Source: Candidatus Palauibacter rhopaloidicola (GTDB taxonomy: Bacteria > Gemmatimonadota > Gemmatimonadetes > Palauibacterales > Palauibacteraceae). Taken from it: 64,000 nt of DNA. Location of the stretch: positions 1-64,000 of the forward strand of contig JAPPGH010000050.1 of the NCBI GenBank assembly GCA_026914155.1. The letters are read 5' to 3'. The notes beneath the pieces were generated by a model, which saw only the letters and a list, made by a program, of their open reading frames with translations, did not search any database and had not been told where the DNA came from. Numbering within the stretch: the first letter of the stretch is position 1; each line of letters begins with the position of its first letter. Position numbers and translations under genes: made by a program. Below are positions 1 through 7,517 of the stretch, piece by piece.

Positions 1-2797
1 CGAAGGGGATGACGGCCATGATGATGAACGGCTTGGTATATGAACGGAGGGGGATTGCGAGGAGCGCAAAGATCAGGATCAGAGCGACCGTGAAGCCGCG
101 GTACAGCGCGTCGATCGACTCCAGCTGCTGCTGCTGCTCGCCCCCAAACGTGTATGTCAGGCCCGGTTCCGCCGCGGCCAGGTCCGCGAGGATCGAACCG
201 GCCAGGATCTCGTTGGCTTCGTCGCCGGAGATCACCGAGGCGTCCACGTCGGCGGTGACTGTGACGACGCGGTGGCCGTCCCTGCGCCGCAGCGCCGACG
301 GCGACACACCCATGCCCAGCGAGGCCACACCGATGATCGGCACCTTGTCGCCGCCCGGCGTACGGAGCAGGTAGCCTTCGATATCGGCAATCGAGTTCCG
401 CTCTTCCGTGGGCAGTCGAACATAGGCTCGTACCTCTTCCCGGCCGCGCTGCACCCGGACGGCTTCCGCGCCGAAGAACGCGGCCCTCGCCTGGCCGGCC
501 AACTCTTGCACGGTGAAACCGAGGGTCCGCGCTTCGGGCCGCAACTCCAGCTGAACTTCCGGGATGCCCGGAGCGTGATCCGACCGTATGTCGTAGACGC
601 CTCTCACGCTGCGGAGCCCATCGACCACCGAGTTGGCGATCCCGGCGAGGCGCTCCGGGTCCGGATGGGACAGTACGACCTCGACCGGGTTCCCCAGGGT
701 GAAGATCTCGCCGCTGAAGGTGATGCCGCGGACGTAGGGCAGCACACCCACCTCCTCCCGCCACGCCTGCACGACTTCTCCGGTGGAGATCCGTCTCTGC
801 TGCGCACCGAGGAGTTTGAACTCGATGGTGGCGATATTGGCCTGCGGATTGACGGTGGGCTGCGGGTTGAGTCCGCCCTCGAGTCTCGAGCCCAGTCCGA
901 CGGTCAGCGTGACGCCGGTCAGCAGCGGCGGCGCGTCCGCGGGCCGGCTGCGAGAGAGTTGTTCGATGACCCGGTGGCCCGCAGCCTCCAGCTCCCGCGC
1001 GACTTCGTACGTTCTCGGAGCGGTGGCCCCATCGGGCATCTCCAGCACCACCGTCACGATATCGCCCTCCACGTCGTCGGCCAGCGTGGTGGGGACGATT
1101 CCCGCGGGCAACAGGGAAATGCTCAGCACGAGCATTCCGACGGCCCCCGTCATCGTCACGCCGGGCCGGCCCGTGGCAAACCGCAGGGCCCGGTCCAGGG
1201 GCCCCTGTACGAACCGTTGCAGTTGAGCGTCGACACGACTCTGGAGTCGCGAGAAGAACCGGTCGAAGGCATTGCCCGGCACCCAGTCAGGACCGGGCAG
1301 GTGGGACAGGTGGTTGGGCAGGACGAACAGCGATTCCACCAGCGAAACCATCAGCATGGCGATCATGATGATCGGCAGGGCCCGCCATACGTCACCGACG
1401 CCGCCCGGAATGAACAGCAACGGGACGAAAGCCACCACCGAAGTGAGGACCGCGAACGTCAACGGCACCTTGATCCGCCGGACGCCGCGGATCGCGGCCG
1501 CGACCCCGGGGGTTCCCTGATTGCGTTCGTGCTGGATGTGCTCCGCCACAACGATGGCGTCGTCAACGACGATCCCAATGGCGAGGACAAAGGAGAAGAG
1601 GCTGATCGTGTTGATCGCCACGTCGAATGCCATCATGACCGCGAGGGCGCCTACGCCCGAAACGGCGAGGCCCACCGCAACCCACAGGGCAAGCCGAACC
1701 TGGAGGAACAGGCTCAGCGCGACCAACACCAGCAACAAACCCAGAATGCCGTTCTTGAGAAGCAGATCGGCGCGTTCCTCGTAGGCCTGGGATTCGTCGT
1801 TCCACAAGGTGATGCCTACGCCGTCCGGCAAGGCCGGGATCACCTCGTTCGCCAGGTGCTCGCGGACCGTCGTGGCCACATCCATCACCTGCTCGCCGCC
1901 GGCCCGGTAAACCTCGACGAATACGGCGGGCTGGTCCTGATGGCGGACGATCAGGTCTGCCTCCTGAAACCCGTCTTGGACCTCGGCGATGTCGCCGAGG
2001 CGCACGACCGTGCCGTCGCGGCCGCTGAGAAGGACGATCTCCTCGAAGTCCTGCTGGTCGTAGTTCTGCCCGAGAGTCCGCACTCGAACCTGGGATTCCC
2101 GCGTATCGATGCTGCCGGCCGACAAGTCGAGGGAACTGCGGCGGATCGCGCCGGCAACGTCGGTAAGCGAGAGTCCCAGGGCCCTGAGCCGGTGAAGCGG
2201 CACCTCGATGGAGATCTCGTAGTTCCGGACCCCGCTGACCTCGACCTGGGAGACGGAGGGTAGCGTGGTAAGGTCGTCCTCGATCCGATGCGCCAGTTCC
2301 TTCAGCGAGCGCTCGGAGACGTCGCCGTGGACGATGAGCCGCATCATGCTGAAGCGGTTGTCCATCTCCTGGAAACGGGGACGTTCGGCTCCGGCCGGGA
2401 ACGACTGGATGCGATTGACGGCAGATTCTATTTCGTCCAGGGCCCGATCCATGTCCGTACCGGAATCCATCTGGATCCGCACGGAGGCAATGCCGGGTGC
2501 CGCCAGGGACTTGACCGCCGCCACGTCATCGAGCCCGCTGACCTGGTCCTCGATCTTGACGACGATCGACTCCTCGATCTCCTCCGGCGTGGCGCCGGGG
2601 TAGGCCATCGAGACTTCGATGTGGTAGAAGGGGGTGACAGGCCAGGCTTCCCGCTCAAGGCCGGTCAGGGACACGAGTCCGGCCGCGACGATGCCCATCA
2701 TCAGGAGATTGGCCGCGATACCGTTGCTGGCCATGTAGGCGAGCGGGCCGGACCGCTCGCGACGGGCGTCCGGTTCGGGACCCGCGTCGGGATTCAT
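1..2797 (-). CDS. RND efflux transporter permease (partial, runs off left edge)
   Basis: Inner-membrane permease of a resistance-nodulation-division efflux pump, which exchanges protons for exported compounds. The frame opens at ATG 2797 and has no stop before base 1, leaving about 932 residues. After a short cytoplasmic start there is a first membrane helix (around residues 28-45), then a porter domain beginning near GATPEEIEESI. Next comes a block of membrane helices including FVLAIGIVVDDAIVVAEH, whose adjacent Asp residues match the TM4 proton-relay pair of the family. A second porter half and the start of the second membrane block follow. RND permeases usually have about 1030 residues, so roughly 100 are missing. 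The ATG overlaps the adaptor stop codon by 4 bases, so the two are co-translated. The substrate (drug, metal or lipid) cannot be told from sequence. Confidence 0.93.
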   Translation of the reverse strand, partial: MNPDAGPEPDARRERSGPLAYMASNGIAANLLMMGIVAAGLVSLTGLEREAWPVTPFYHIEVSMAYPGATPEEIEESIVVKIEDQVSGLDDVAAVKSLAAPGIASVRIQMDSGTDMDRALDEIESAVNRIQSFPAGAERPRFQEMDNRFSMMRLIVHGDVSERSLKELAHRIEDDLTTLPSVSQVEVSGVRNYEISIEVPLHRLRALGLSLTDVAGAIRRSSLDLSAGSIDTRESQVRVRTLGQNYDQQDFEEIVLLSGRDGTVVRLGDIAEVQDGFQEADLIVRHQDQPAVFVEVYRAGGEQVMDVATTVREHLANEVIPALPDGVGITLWNDESQAYEERADLLLKNGILGLLLVLVALSLFLQVRLALWVAVGLAVSGVGALAVMMAFDVAINTISLFSFVLAIGIVVDDAIVVAEHIQHERNQGTPGVAAAIRGVRRIKVPLTFAVLTSVVAFVPLLFIPGGVGDVWRALPIIMIAMLMVSLVESLFVLPNHLSHLPGPDWVPGNAFDRFFSRLQSRVDAQLQRFVQGPLDRALRFATGRPGVTMTGAVGMLVLSISLLPAGIVPTTLADDVEGDIVTVVLEMPDGATAPRTYEVARELEAAGHRVIEQLSRSRPADAPPLLTGVTLTVGLGSRLEGGLNPQPTVNPQANIATIEFKLLGAQQRRISTGEVVQAWREEVGVLPYVRGITFSGEIFTLGNPVEVVLSHPDPERLAGIANSVVDGLRSVRGVYDIRSDHAPGIPEVQLELRPEARTLGFTVQELAGQARAAFFGAEAVRVQRGREEVRAYVRLPTEERNSIADIEGYLLRTPGGDKVPIIGVASLGMGVSPSALRRRDGHRVVTVTADVDASVISGDEANEILAGSILADLAAAEPGLTYTFGGEQQQQLESIDALYRGFTVALILIFALLAIPLRSYTKPFIIMAVIPF

Positions 2798-4014
2798 CGC
2801 GCCGGTTCGGTCTGGACGCGCATCCCTTCGGTGGCGAACTGAAGTCCACCGGTGATTACCGCCTGGCCGCCTCGCAGGGCGCCGGTGACGAACACTGCAT
2901 CGTTGGCGCGTTGCAGCACCTGAACCGGAACGATGTTCACGACGCCGTCGCGGTCCGCCGTCCAGACCTCGTTGCCGGGTTGCAGCGCCGCTCGCGGGAT
3001 CTGGAAGTAGTCCTCCGGTGAGAGTCCCTCGATCTCCACCTCCACGAACTTGCCGACCAGCAACGGAGGATCGCTCCCGACAGCGGCGGACGGGCCCGCC
3101 GGCGCGCTTGGGTCGAACGGGTCCGGCACGCGCACGATCACGTCGATGGTGCGTGTCTGCGCGTCAACGGAAGTCTCCCCCCGATCCACGTAACCCTCCC
3201 AGGAGTACATCGCCTCCCCGTAATGGGCGATCACGCGAGCCGCTACGTCCCGTGCCCCGTCGCCCGCTTCGAGCCCCCACAATCCGGGGACCAGGGCGGC
3301 GTCGGCATCGGAGAGGGGCACGACGACCTCCACCGCCGCCGACGCGAAAAGGCGTCCGACGGGCTGCCCGGGGTTCACGACCTGCCCCGGATCGACGGAT
3401 TCCTCGCGCACGAAGCCATCGAACGGCGCGGTGACCCGGGTCCTGGAGAGCGCAAGTCTCGCCTCGTCAAGCCGCGCCCGATCCCGGCTCAGCGCGGCGC
3501 TGGCCGCTTCCATCTGAGGCTCCCGCAGCGTGAGCGGACTCGCCTCGGCCGGCGGAGGCCCCGTCTCGCGCCGCTCCACGTACAGTTCATACTGGGCACT
3601 GGCGATCGTTGCCCGTTCCTGTTCCTCGAGGAAGGCGACGCGGCTTGCCGCGACGTTCGCTTCCGCTACCTGTACGCGGTACTCGTAATCGGCTTCTTCG
3701 ATGCGGAAGAGCGTCTGGCCCGCCTCGACGCGCCCTCCGCTCTGGAACCGCGGATTGACCCAGACGACCTTGCCGCCCACCTGCGGTGCGACATCGATCT
3801 CCTCGCTTGGCCGCACGGTGCCGGATCCGAACACGGGTATCGCGCCCGATCCGGCCACAACACTGGCCGTTTGCGCAAACGGGATCTGGGGGGGTGGTTC
3901 CTGGCTTTCCGGTTCGGGGGCCAGCGAGAGCATTAGTGCCGCGACCGCAATCGTACCGACGATGATCACGGCGATGATCCGGAGACTGGATCCGAACAGC
4001 AATCTGCGCAGCAT
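2794..4014 (-). CDS. RND efflux periplasmic adaptor (membrane fusion protein, HlyD/AcrA type)
   Basis: Periplasmic adaptor that joins the RND permease to an outer-membrane channel. The 406 residues begin with a basic start and one hydrophobic segment (about residues 10-30), a membrane anchor or uncleaved signal, then a Pro/Glu-rich linker. The lipoyl/barrel-sandwich halves lie around GTVRPSEEIDVAPQVGGKV and VTAPFDGFVREESVDPGQVV. Between them is a helical hairpin rich in Ala, Arg and Glu. A beta-barrel region and a C-terminal membrane-proximal domain ending in TEGMRVQTEPAR follow. It is first in the operon, with the permease directly downstream in a 4-base overlap. No channel gene is visible downstream because the window ends. 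A TolC-family gene at 12818-14059 could serve but is unlinked. Confidence 0.92.
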   Translation of the reverse strand: MLRRLLFGSSLRIIAVIIVGTIAVAALMLSLAPEPESQEPPPQIPFAQTASVVAGSGAIPVFGSGTVRPSEEIDVAPQVGGKVVWVNPRFQSGGRVEAGQTLFRIEEADYEYRVQVAEANVAASRVAFLEEQERATIASAQYELYVERRETGPPPAEASPLTLREPQMEAASAALSRDRARLDEARLALSRTRVTAPFDGFVREESVDPGQVVNPGQPVGRLFASAAVEVVVPLSDADAALVPGLWGLEAGDGARDVAARVIAHYGEAMYSWEGYVDRGETSVDAQTRTIDVIVRVPDPFDPSAPAGPSAAVGSDPPLLVGKFVEVEIEGLSPEDYFQIPRAALQPGNEVWTADRDGVVNIVPVQVLQRANDAVFVTGALRGGQAVITGGLQFATEGMRVQTEPAR

Positions 4015-4051
4015 TGTGCCTTATCCCATGGAGTCGAGGAGCGCCGGCTTG

Positions 4052-4081
4052 AGCATAGGAATCTACGGTTTGTTCGGTCAA
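4052..4081 (-). promoter_or_regulatory. Putative housekeeping promoter of the RND operon
   Basis: On the minus strand, TTGACC (4081-4076) is followed by an 18-nt spacer and TATGCT (4057-4052), a good sigma-70-type match. It sits about 40 bases before the adaptor start codon, in the short gap after the upstream protease gene. The pump can therefore be transcribed separately from that gene. I see no clear operator repeat in it. Confidence 0.6.
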
Positions 4082-4092
4082 CGGGACGGAAC

Positions 4093-5649
4093 CTACCCCG
4101 GCGAACGGTCGCGGAGCACGCGTACGACGCGGCCGTCGGAATCGACGACCTGCACCGGACCCCTGAGGACATCGTCGCCCAGGTCGACCACGCGGCCGGG
4201 TTTCTCGTCCGCGGCGCCGACGCCGGGGAGCGTATACGGCTCCGCCAGGCTCGTGTCGACCTCGTAACCCAGGTCGGCCAGCGACCGGATCGTGATCGCG
4301 CTGAGGGTCTCCCGGACTCCGAGCCTGTTGAGCGGCCTCATGAGCTCCCCGCGGAGGACGGAGCCGCGCCAATGGAGGTTCGCGCTCCCGGCTCCGCCGC
4401 GGTTCTCGACGGGGACTTTTGCCCCGCCCGCGTAGTCCGTGCCGCCCGCCGCGTCGAAGGCGGCGATGGCCTCGGGACCGACGAAATGCGCGTCGATCGC
4501 TCCCACGCCGAGGGCAGGATCCCGGAGGAGACCGAGAGGGCGCCACAGCACGCCGAATCCGAGCGCGTGCGCGATCTCGTGCACGGCGAGTTCGGTCGCG
4601 TCGCCGGAGTCGATGAGACGGTCGATGTCCGCCACATCGAAGAACGCCACGCTCGCGAAGGGCAGCATCGACCCTTCGCGCAGACGGCACACGCCGGCCT
4701 GGGCGAGCGTGCGGCCCGGGCCGTCGATGTCCCGGAACTCGACGAGAATCATGAGATCATCGATGGTGCCGACCGGCTCCGCGGTGTTCGCGCCGTAACA
4801 CTCGATTCGGTCCTCGACCGCAACTTCCGGCAGTTCCGTATCTGCCAGCACCAACATCCAGAGTGCCGCCGCTTCGAGGACCACGGCCCGCCACGGCTCG
4901 GCAGCCGTGGTGTCGAAGCGGACCTCGATGTCGAACCTGTGGGCCGGTCGGACCTCCACGGCGAACGACAGTTCGGCGCCCAGCCCGCCGGGGTCGCGCG
5001 CTGCGATCGTCACCGTGGCCATCCCCGGTGCGACGCCGACCACGCGCATCGTGTCGCCCCGGGCGGTGACGGTCACCACCCCGCTGTCCGAAGAGGCGAC
5101 ACCATAGATCAGCACCTCCCCGTCCGGGTCGGCGAAATAGCCCGACAAGTCCACCCTTGTCGTATCCGCCGCGGTGAGCTGGAGGTCCGGGATCGCGCCG
5201 GTGGCCACAGGCGCCCGATTCGGCACCGTAACCTCGAAGCGTAGCGCGGCGGCCCGGCCTTCAGGATCGCGCGCCGTGATCGCCACCGTCGACGCCCCCG
5301 GCGCGAGGGCGACGATGCGGATTGTGCTTCCCGAGACTTCGGTGCCCGCAACCTCCCCTGCAGACGACCTTGCCTCGAAAGAGAGAGCGTCTCCGTCGGG
5401 ATCCCGGAAGTAGCCGGACGCTTCCAACGTCGCCGTGTCGCCTACGGCCAGTTCGAAGTCGGCGACGACGCCGATGACCATCGGCGGCCGCGTCAGCGGA
5501 AGGTCCATGCTCCCGTCGCCGCACGCCGCGGCCCAAGCGGCGGCGAGCAGCGCGAACGCCGGGAACGCGGACCTTCCAGGAGCATCCCGTCGCGGCCGAG
5601 AGCCCGCGCTATCCCGCCCGAATGGGTTTCCGGATCGAACGGCTTTCAT
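4093..5649 (-). CDS. Secreted leishmanolysin-like (M8) zinc metalloprotease lipoprotein with cadherin/Ig-like repeats
   Basis: Predicted surface lipoprotein protease. From ATG 5649 it has a basic start, a hydrophobic stretch and a lipobox ending AAWAAAC. Two tandem cadherin- or Ig-like domains follow (roughly residues 45-215), each with a YFxDPDG core and a GxATVxIxARDPxG strand. The C-terminal part carries HEIAHALGFG (first His about residue 357), the HExxHxxGxG zinc motif. A later His in NLHW precedes GELM, matching the third ligand and Met-turn of leishmanolysin-type enzymes. The frame stays open to a GTG at 5697, but the signal peptide favours ATG 5649. No strong ribosome site is seen, so the start is uncertain. 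The target is probably an extracellular protein; no dedicated partner lies nearby. Confidence 0.78.
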   Translation of the reverse strand: MKAVRSGNPFGRDSAGSRPRRDAPGRSAFPAFALLAAAWAAACGDGSMDLPLTRPPMVIGVVADFELAVGDTATLEASGYFRDPDGDALSFEARSSAGEVAGTEVSGSTIRIVALAPGASTVAITARDPEGRAAALRFEVTVPNRAPVATGAIPDLQLTAADTTRVDLSGYFADPDGEVLIYGVASSDSGVVTVTARGDTMRVVGVAPGMATVTIAARDPGGLGAELSFAVEVRPAHRFDIEVRFDTTAAEPWRAVVLEAAALWMLVLADTELPEVAVEDRIECYGANTAEPVGTIDDLMILVEFRDIDGPGRTLAQAGVCRLREGSMLPFASVAFFDVADIDRLIDSGDATELAVHEIAHALGFGVLWRPLGLLRDPALGVGAIDAHFVGPEAIAAFDAAGGTDYAGGAKVPVENRGGAGSANLHWRGSVLRGELMRPLNRLGVRETLSAITIRSLADLGYEVDTSLAEPYTLPGVGAADEKPGRVVDLGDDVLRGPVQVVDSDGRVVRVLRDRSPG

Positions 5650-5715
5650 CAAGCGAAGGTAACCGGACGGTGGAGGAGTGCTCGAACAGTCGTGCACGCA
5701 CTCTTGGCGTACAAG

Positions 5716-5823
5716 ATGTCACGTAAGATGTCATCGTTGTTGCTAAAATTATCGTATCTGATTACGATAAGGTATCTTACGATGCCAATATCGATGTCAA
5801 ATAACAAGTCACATAGGATGTCA
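5716..5823 (+). promoter_or_regulatory. AT-rich control region of the Fic gene: promoter, perfect inverted repeat and four ATGTCA copies
   Basis: This is the most AT-rich stretch in the left half of the window. TTGCTA (5740-5745), a 17-nt spacer and TACGAT (5763-5768) form a sigma-70-like promoter. A perfect inverted repeat lies across the spacer and -10 element: TTATCGTA (5749-5756), 6 nt, TACGATAA (5763-5770). A bound repressor there would block RNA polymerase. ATGTCA also occurs four times (starting 5716, 5728, 5794 and 5818), the last over the first candidate Fic start. The reading frame is open through the region, but base composition argues it is not coding. Confidence 0.5.
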
Positions 5824-7038
5824 TGGCTCATGGATTGGCGAGAGTTCAGCTTCGAATACCGCCTTGACGGACGGTCCTTGCAGAGTCTCCTGATAGAGAT
5901 CGAGGCCAGCAAGAAGGCGGTAGAGAATCTTCTGCTGCCGCCGGACTGGAAGGACCAGCTCGATCGATTGAACCGCATCAGAACCATTCGCGGGACGACT
6001 GCTCTTGAGGGAAACCCGTTGTCGGAGGCTCAGGTACGTGAACTGCTGGAACGCGATACCGGTGTCGACCCGACAACGAAGGAAGCCCGGCAGATCGAGA
6101 ATGCGAACGCCGCCCAAAACTGGGTCCGCGAGAGGTTCGGGCCCGGTGAACCGCCACTGGGCGTTGCGGACATCTTCCAGATGCACGAGTTGATGACGCG
6201 GAGTTCCGATGAGGTCAACAACGTTCCCGGCCGCTTGCGAGCACACGGCGTGCAGGTCGGTACGCCGGCGTTGGGAGGAGTTCATCTGGGGGCGCCTCAC
6301 GAGAGCCTTTCACGTCTGCTGGACGGCTTCGTGGTCTTCGTCAACTCTCGGCGCGTGCGGAAAGAACATCCGGTGGTCAGAGCGCTGCTGGCCCATTTCT
6401 TCCTGGTAACGATCCATCCCTTCGGAGACGGCAACGGGCGCGTGTCGAGACTGGTCGAGGCAGCCATCCTCTTTGAAGGAGGATACAACGTCCACGGTTT
6501 CTACGGGCTCTCGAACTACTTCTACCGTAACGGAGATCTCTACAAGAGGCGTCTGCAGGAATGCCGCAGGGAGCAGCCGTTCTGCGTGGGTCCTTTCGTG
6601 GAGTTTGGGCTTCAGGGTTTTGACACCGAATTGAAGGGGATCAACTCCTTCATCAAGTCGAAGCTGAATCGCCTGGTCTACCGTTCGACCCTGACCTGGG
6701 CGCTGGGAGAGCGCATCAGCAAACGCCGCCGTCTCATCAACGAACGGGAGCATGGTCTGCTGGTTTTTCTCCTTGAGGAAACCGAGCCGATCGACCCATT
6801 TTCGGAAGACCCCTCCAGGCGAGTGCTGCTCCGCGATCTGGTGGATTCACCTTTCGTCCGCACGGTGTATCGCGTCGTTACCCCACGGACCTTCGTTCGA
6901 GAACTCACGCGTCTTGCGGAACTTGGCTTCATCGTCTTCGAGCGGGATGCGGCTGCGGGTGAGTCTGTCGTTGGCCTCGACTTCGGAGCGATCGGCAGAT
7001 ACGGCCCCACCTCGCAGCTGGAGCCGCGTCTTCGTTAG
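5818..7038 (+). CDS. Fic family protein (AMP-transferase type) with N-terminal inhibitory motif
   Basis: Fic proteins usually transfer AMP, or another nucleotide part, to a hydroxyl on a target protein. The core motif HPFGDGNGR is complete (residues about 200-208), including the catalytic His. The sequence TTALEGN near residues 60-66 fits the (S/T)xxxE(G/N) inhibitory helix, placed before the Fic core as in class II enzymes, so the protein is probably self-restrained. After the Fic domain comes a C-terminal region of about 140 residues resembling the winged-helix part of large Fic proteins. I chose ATG 5818; ATG 5830 is equally possible, with AGG 13-15 bases upstream. Upstream in-frame starts fall inside the promoter and were rejected. 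The gene is alone, with an inverted repeat at its promoter that suggests repression or autoregulation. The target is unknown. Confidence 0.85.
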   Translation: MSWLMDWREFSFEYRLDGRSLQSLLIEIEASKKAVENLLLPPDWKDQLDRLNRIRTIRGTTALEGNPLSEAQVRELLERDTGVDPTTKEARQIENANAAQNWVRERFGPGEPPLGVADIFQMHELMTRSSDEVNNVPGRLRAHGVQVGTPALGGVHLGAPHESLSRLLDGFVVFVNSRRVRKEHPVVRALLAHFFLVTIHPFGDGNGRVSRLVEAAILFEGGYNVHGFYGLSNYFYRNGDLYKRRLQECRREQPFCVGPFVEFGLQGFDTELKGINSFIKSKLNRLVYRSTLTWALGERISKRRRLINEREHGLLVFLLEETEPIDPFSEDPSRRVLLRDLVDSPFVRTVYRVVTPRTFVRELTRLAELGFIVFERDAAAGESVVGLDFGAIGRYGPTSQLEPRLR

Positions 7039-7044
7039 GGCCCT

Positions 7045-7479
7045 CTACTGGCCGAGGGCGTGCAGCACGACGGTTCGCCGGTGGGGACGGCTCCGGTGTT
7101 CGAAGAGGAAGATCCCCTGCCAGGTTCCCAGGGCCGGCGCCCCGTCGAGCACCGGGATGGCCAGGTGCGTCTGGGTCAGGGCCGACCGGATGTGCGCCGG
7201 CATGTCATCGGGCCCTTCCATCGTGTGCCGGTAGCGGCGGTCACCTTCCGGAACGAGCCGGGCGAAGAAGTTCGAGAGGTCGTGGAGGACGTCCGGATCC
7301 GCGTTCTCCTGAATCGTCAGGGACGCCGAGGTGTGGCGGATGTAGACGGTGAGCATCCCCGTCTCGATCTCGAGCCCGGCCGTCCACTCCAGGACCGGGC
7401 GGGTGATCTCATACAGGCCCTTTCCCCGCGTCTCGACGCCGAGTTGTCGGACGAACTGCTTCATTCCGGCGGGGGACAT
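7045..7479 (-). CDS. yjbQ: YjbQ/UPF0047 family protein
   Basis: Small cytosolic protein of the YjbQ family. The E. coli member has weak thiamin-phosphate-synthase activity, but the true role is unsettled. Family signatures are intact: HTSASLTIQENADPDV, YRHTMEGPDDMPAHIRSALT and LGTWQGIFLFEHR, with the conserved His residues that bind metal in solved structures. The 144-residue form from ATG 7479 matches the usual length of about 140; ATG 7464 is an alternative. It lies 38 bases after the molybdenum hydroxylase gene on the same strand, so co-transcription is possible though no functional link is evident. It converges on the Fic gene, leaving only 6 bases between stops. Confidence 0.9.
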   Translation of the reverse strand: MSPAGMKQFVRQLGVETRGKGLYEITRPVLEWTAGLEIETGMLTVYIRHTSASLTIQENADPDVLHDLSNFFARLVPEGDRRYRHTMEGPDDMPAHIRSALTQTHLAIPVLDGAPALGTWQGIFLFEHRSRPHRRTVVLHALGQ

Positions 7480-7517
7480 TCGCCGCTCGAACGCGGCGGG
7501 GCTTTTGCCATGGACTG

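Noticed and set aside
272-2263. Long open frame on the plus strand over the RND permease
   Set aside because: The minus strand has clear RND motifs. The plus frame has no recognisable domain and reflects GC-rich third-position bias.
5692-5817. Extended N-terminus for the Fic protein from the first in-frame ATG
   Set aside because: The stretch holds a promoter and palindrome, is AT-rich and does not resemble Fic N-termini.
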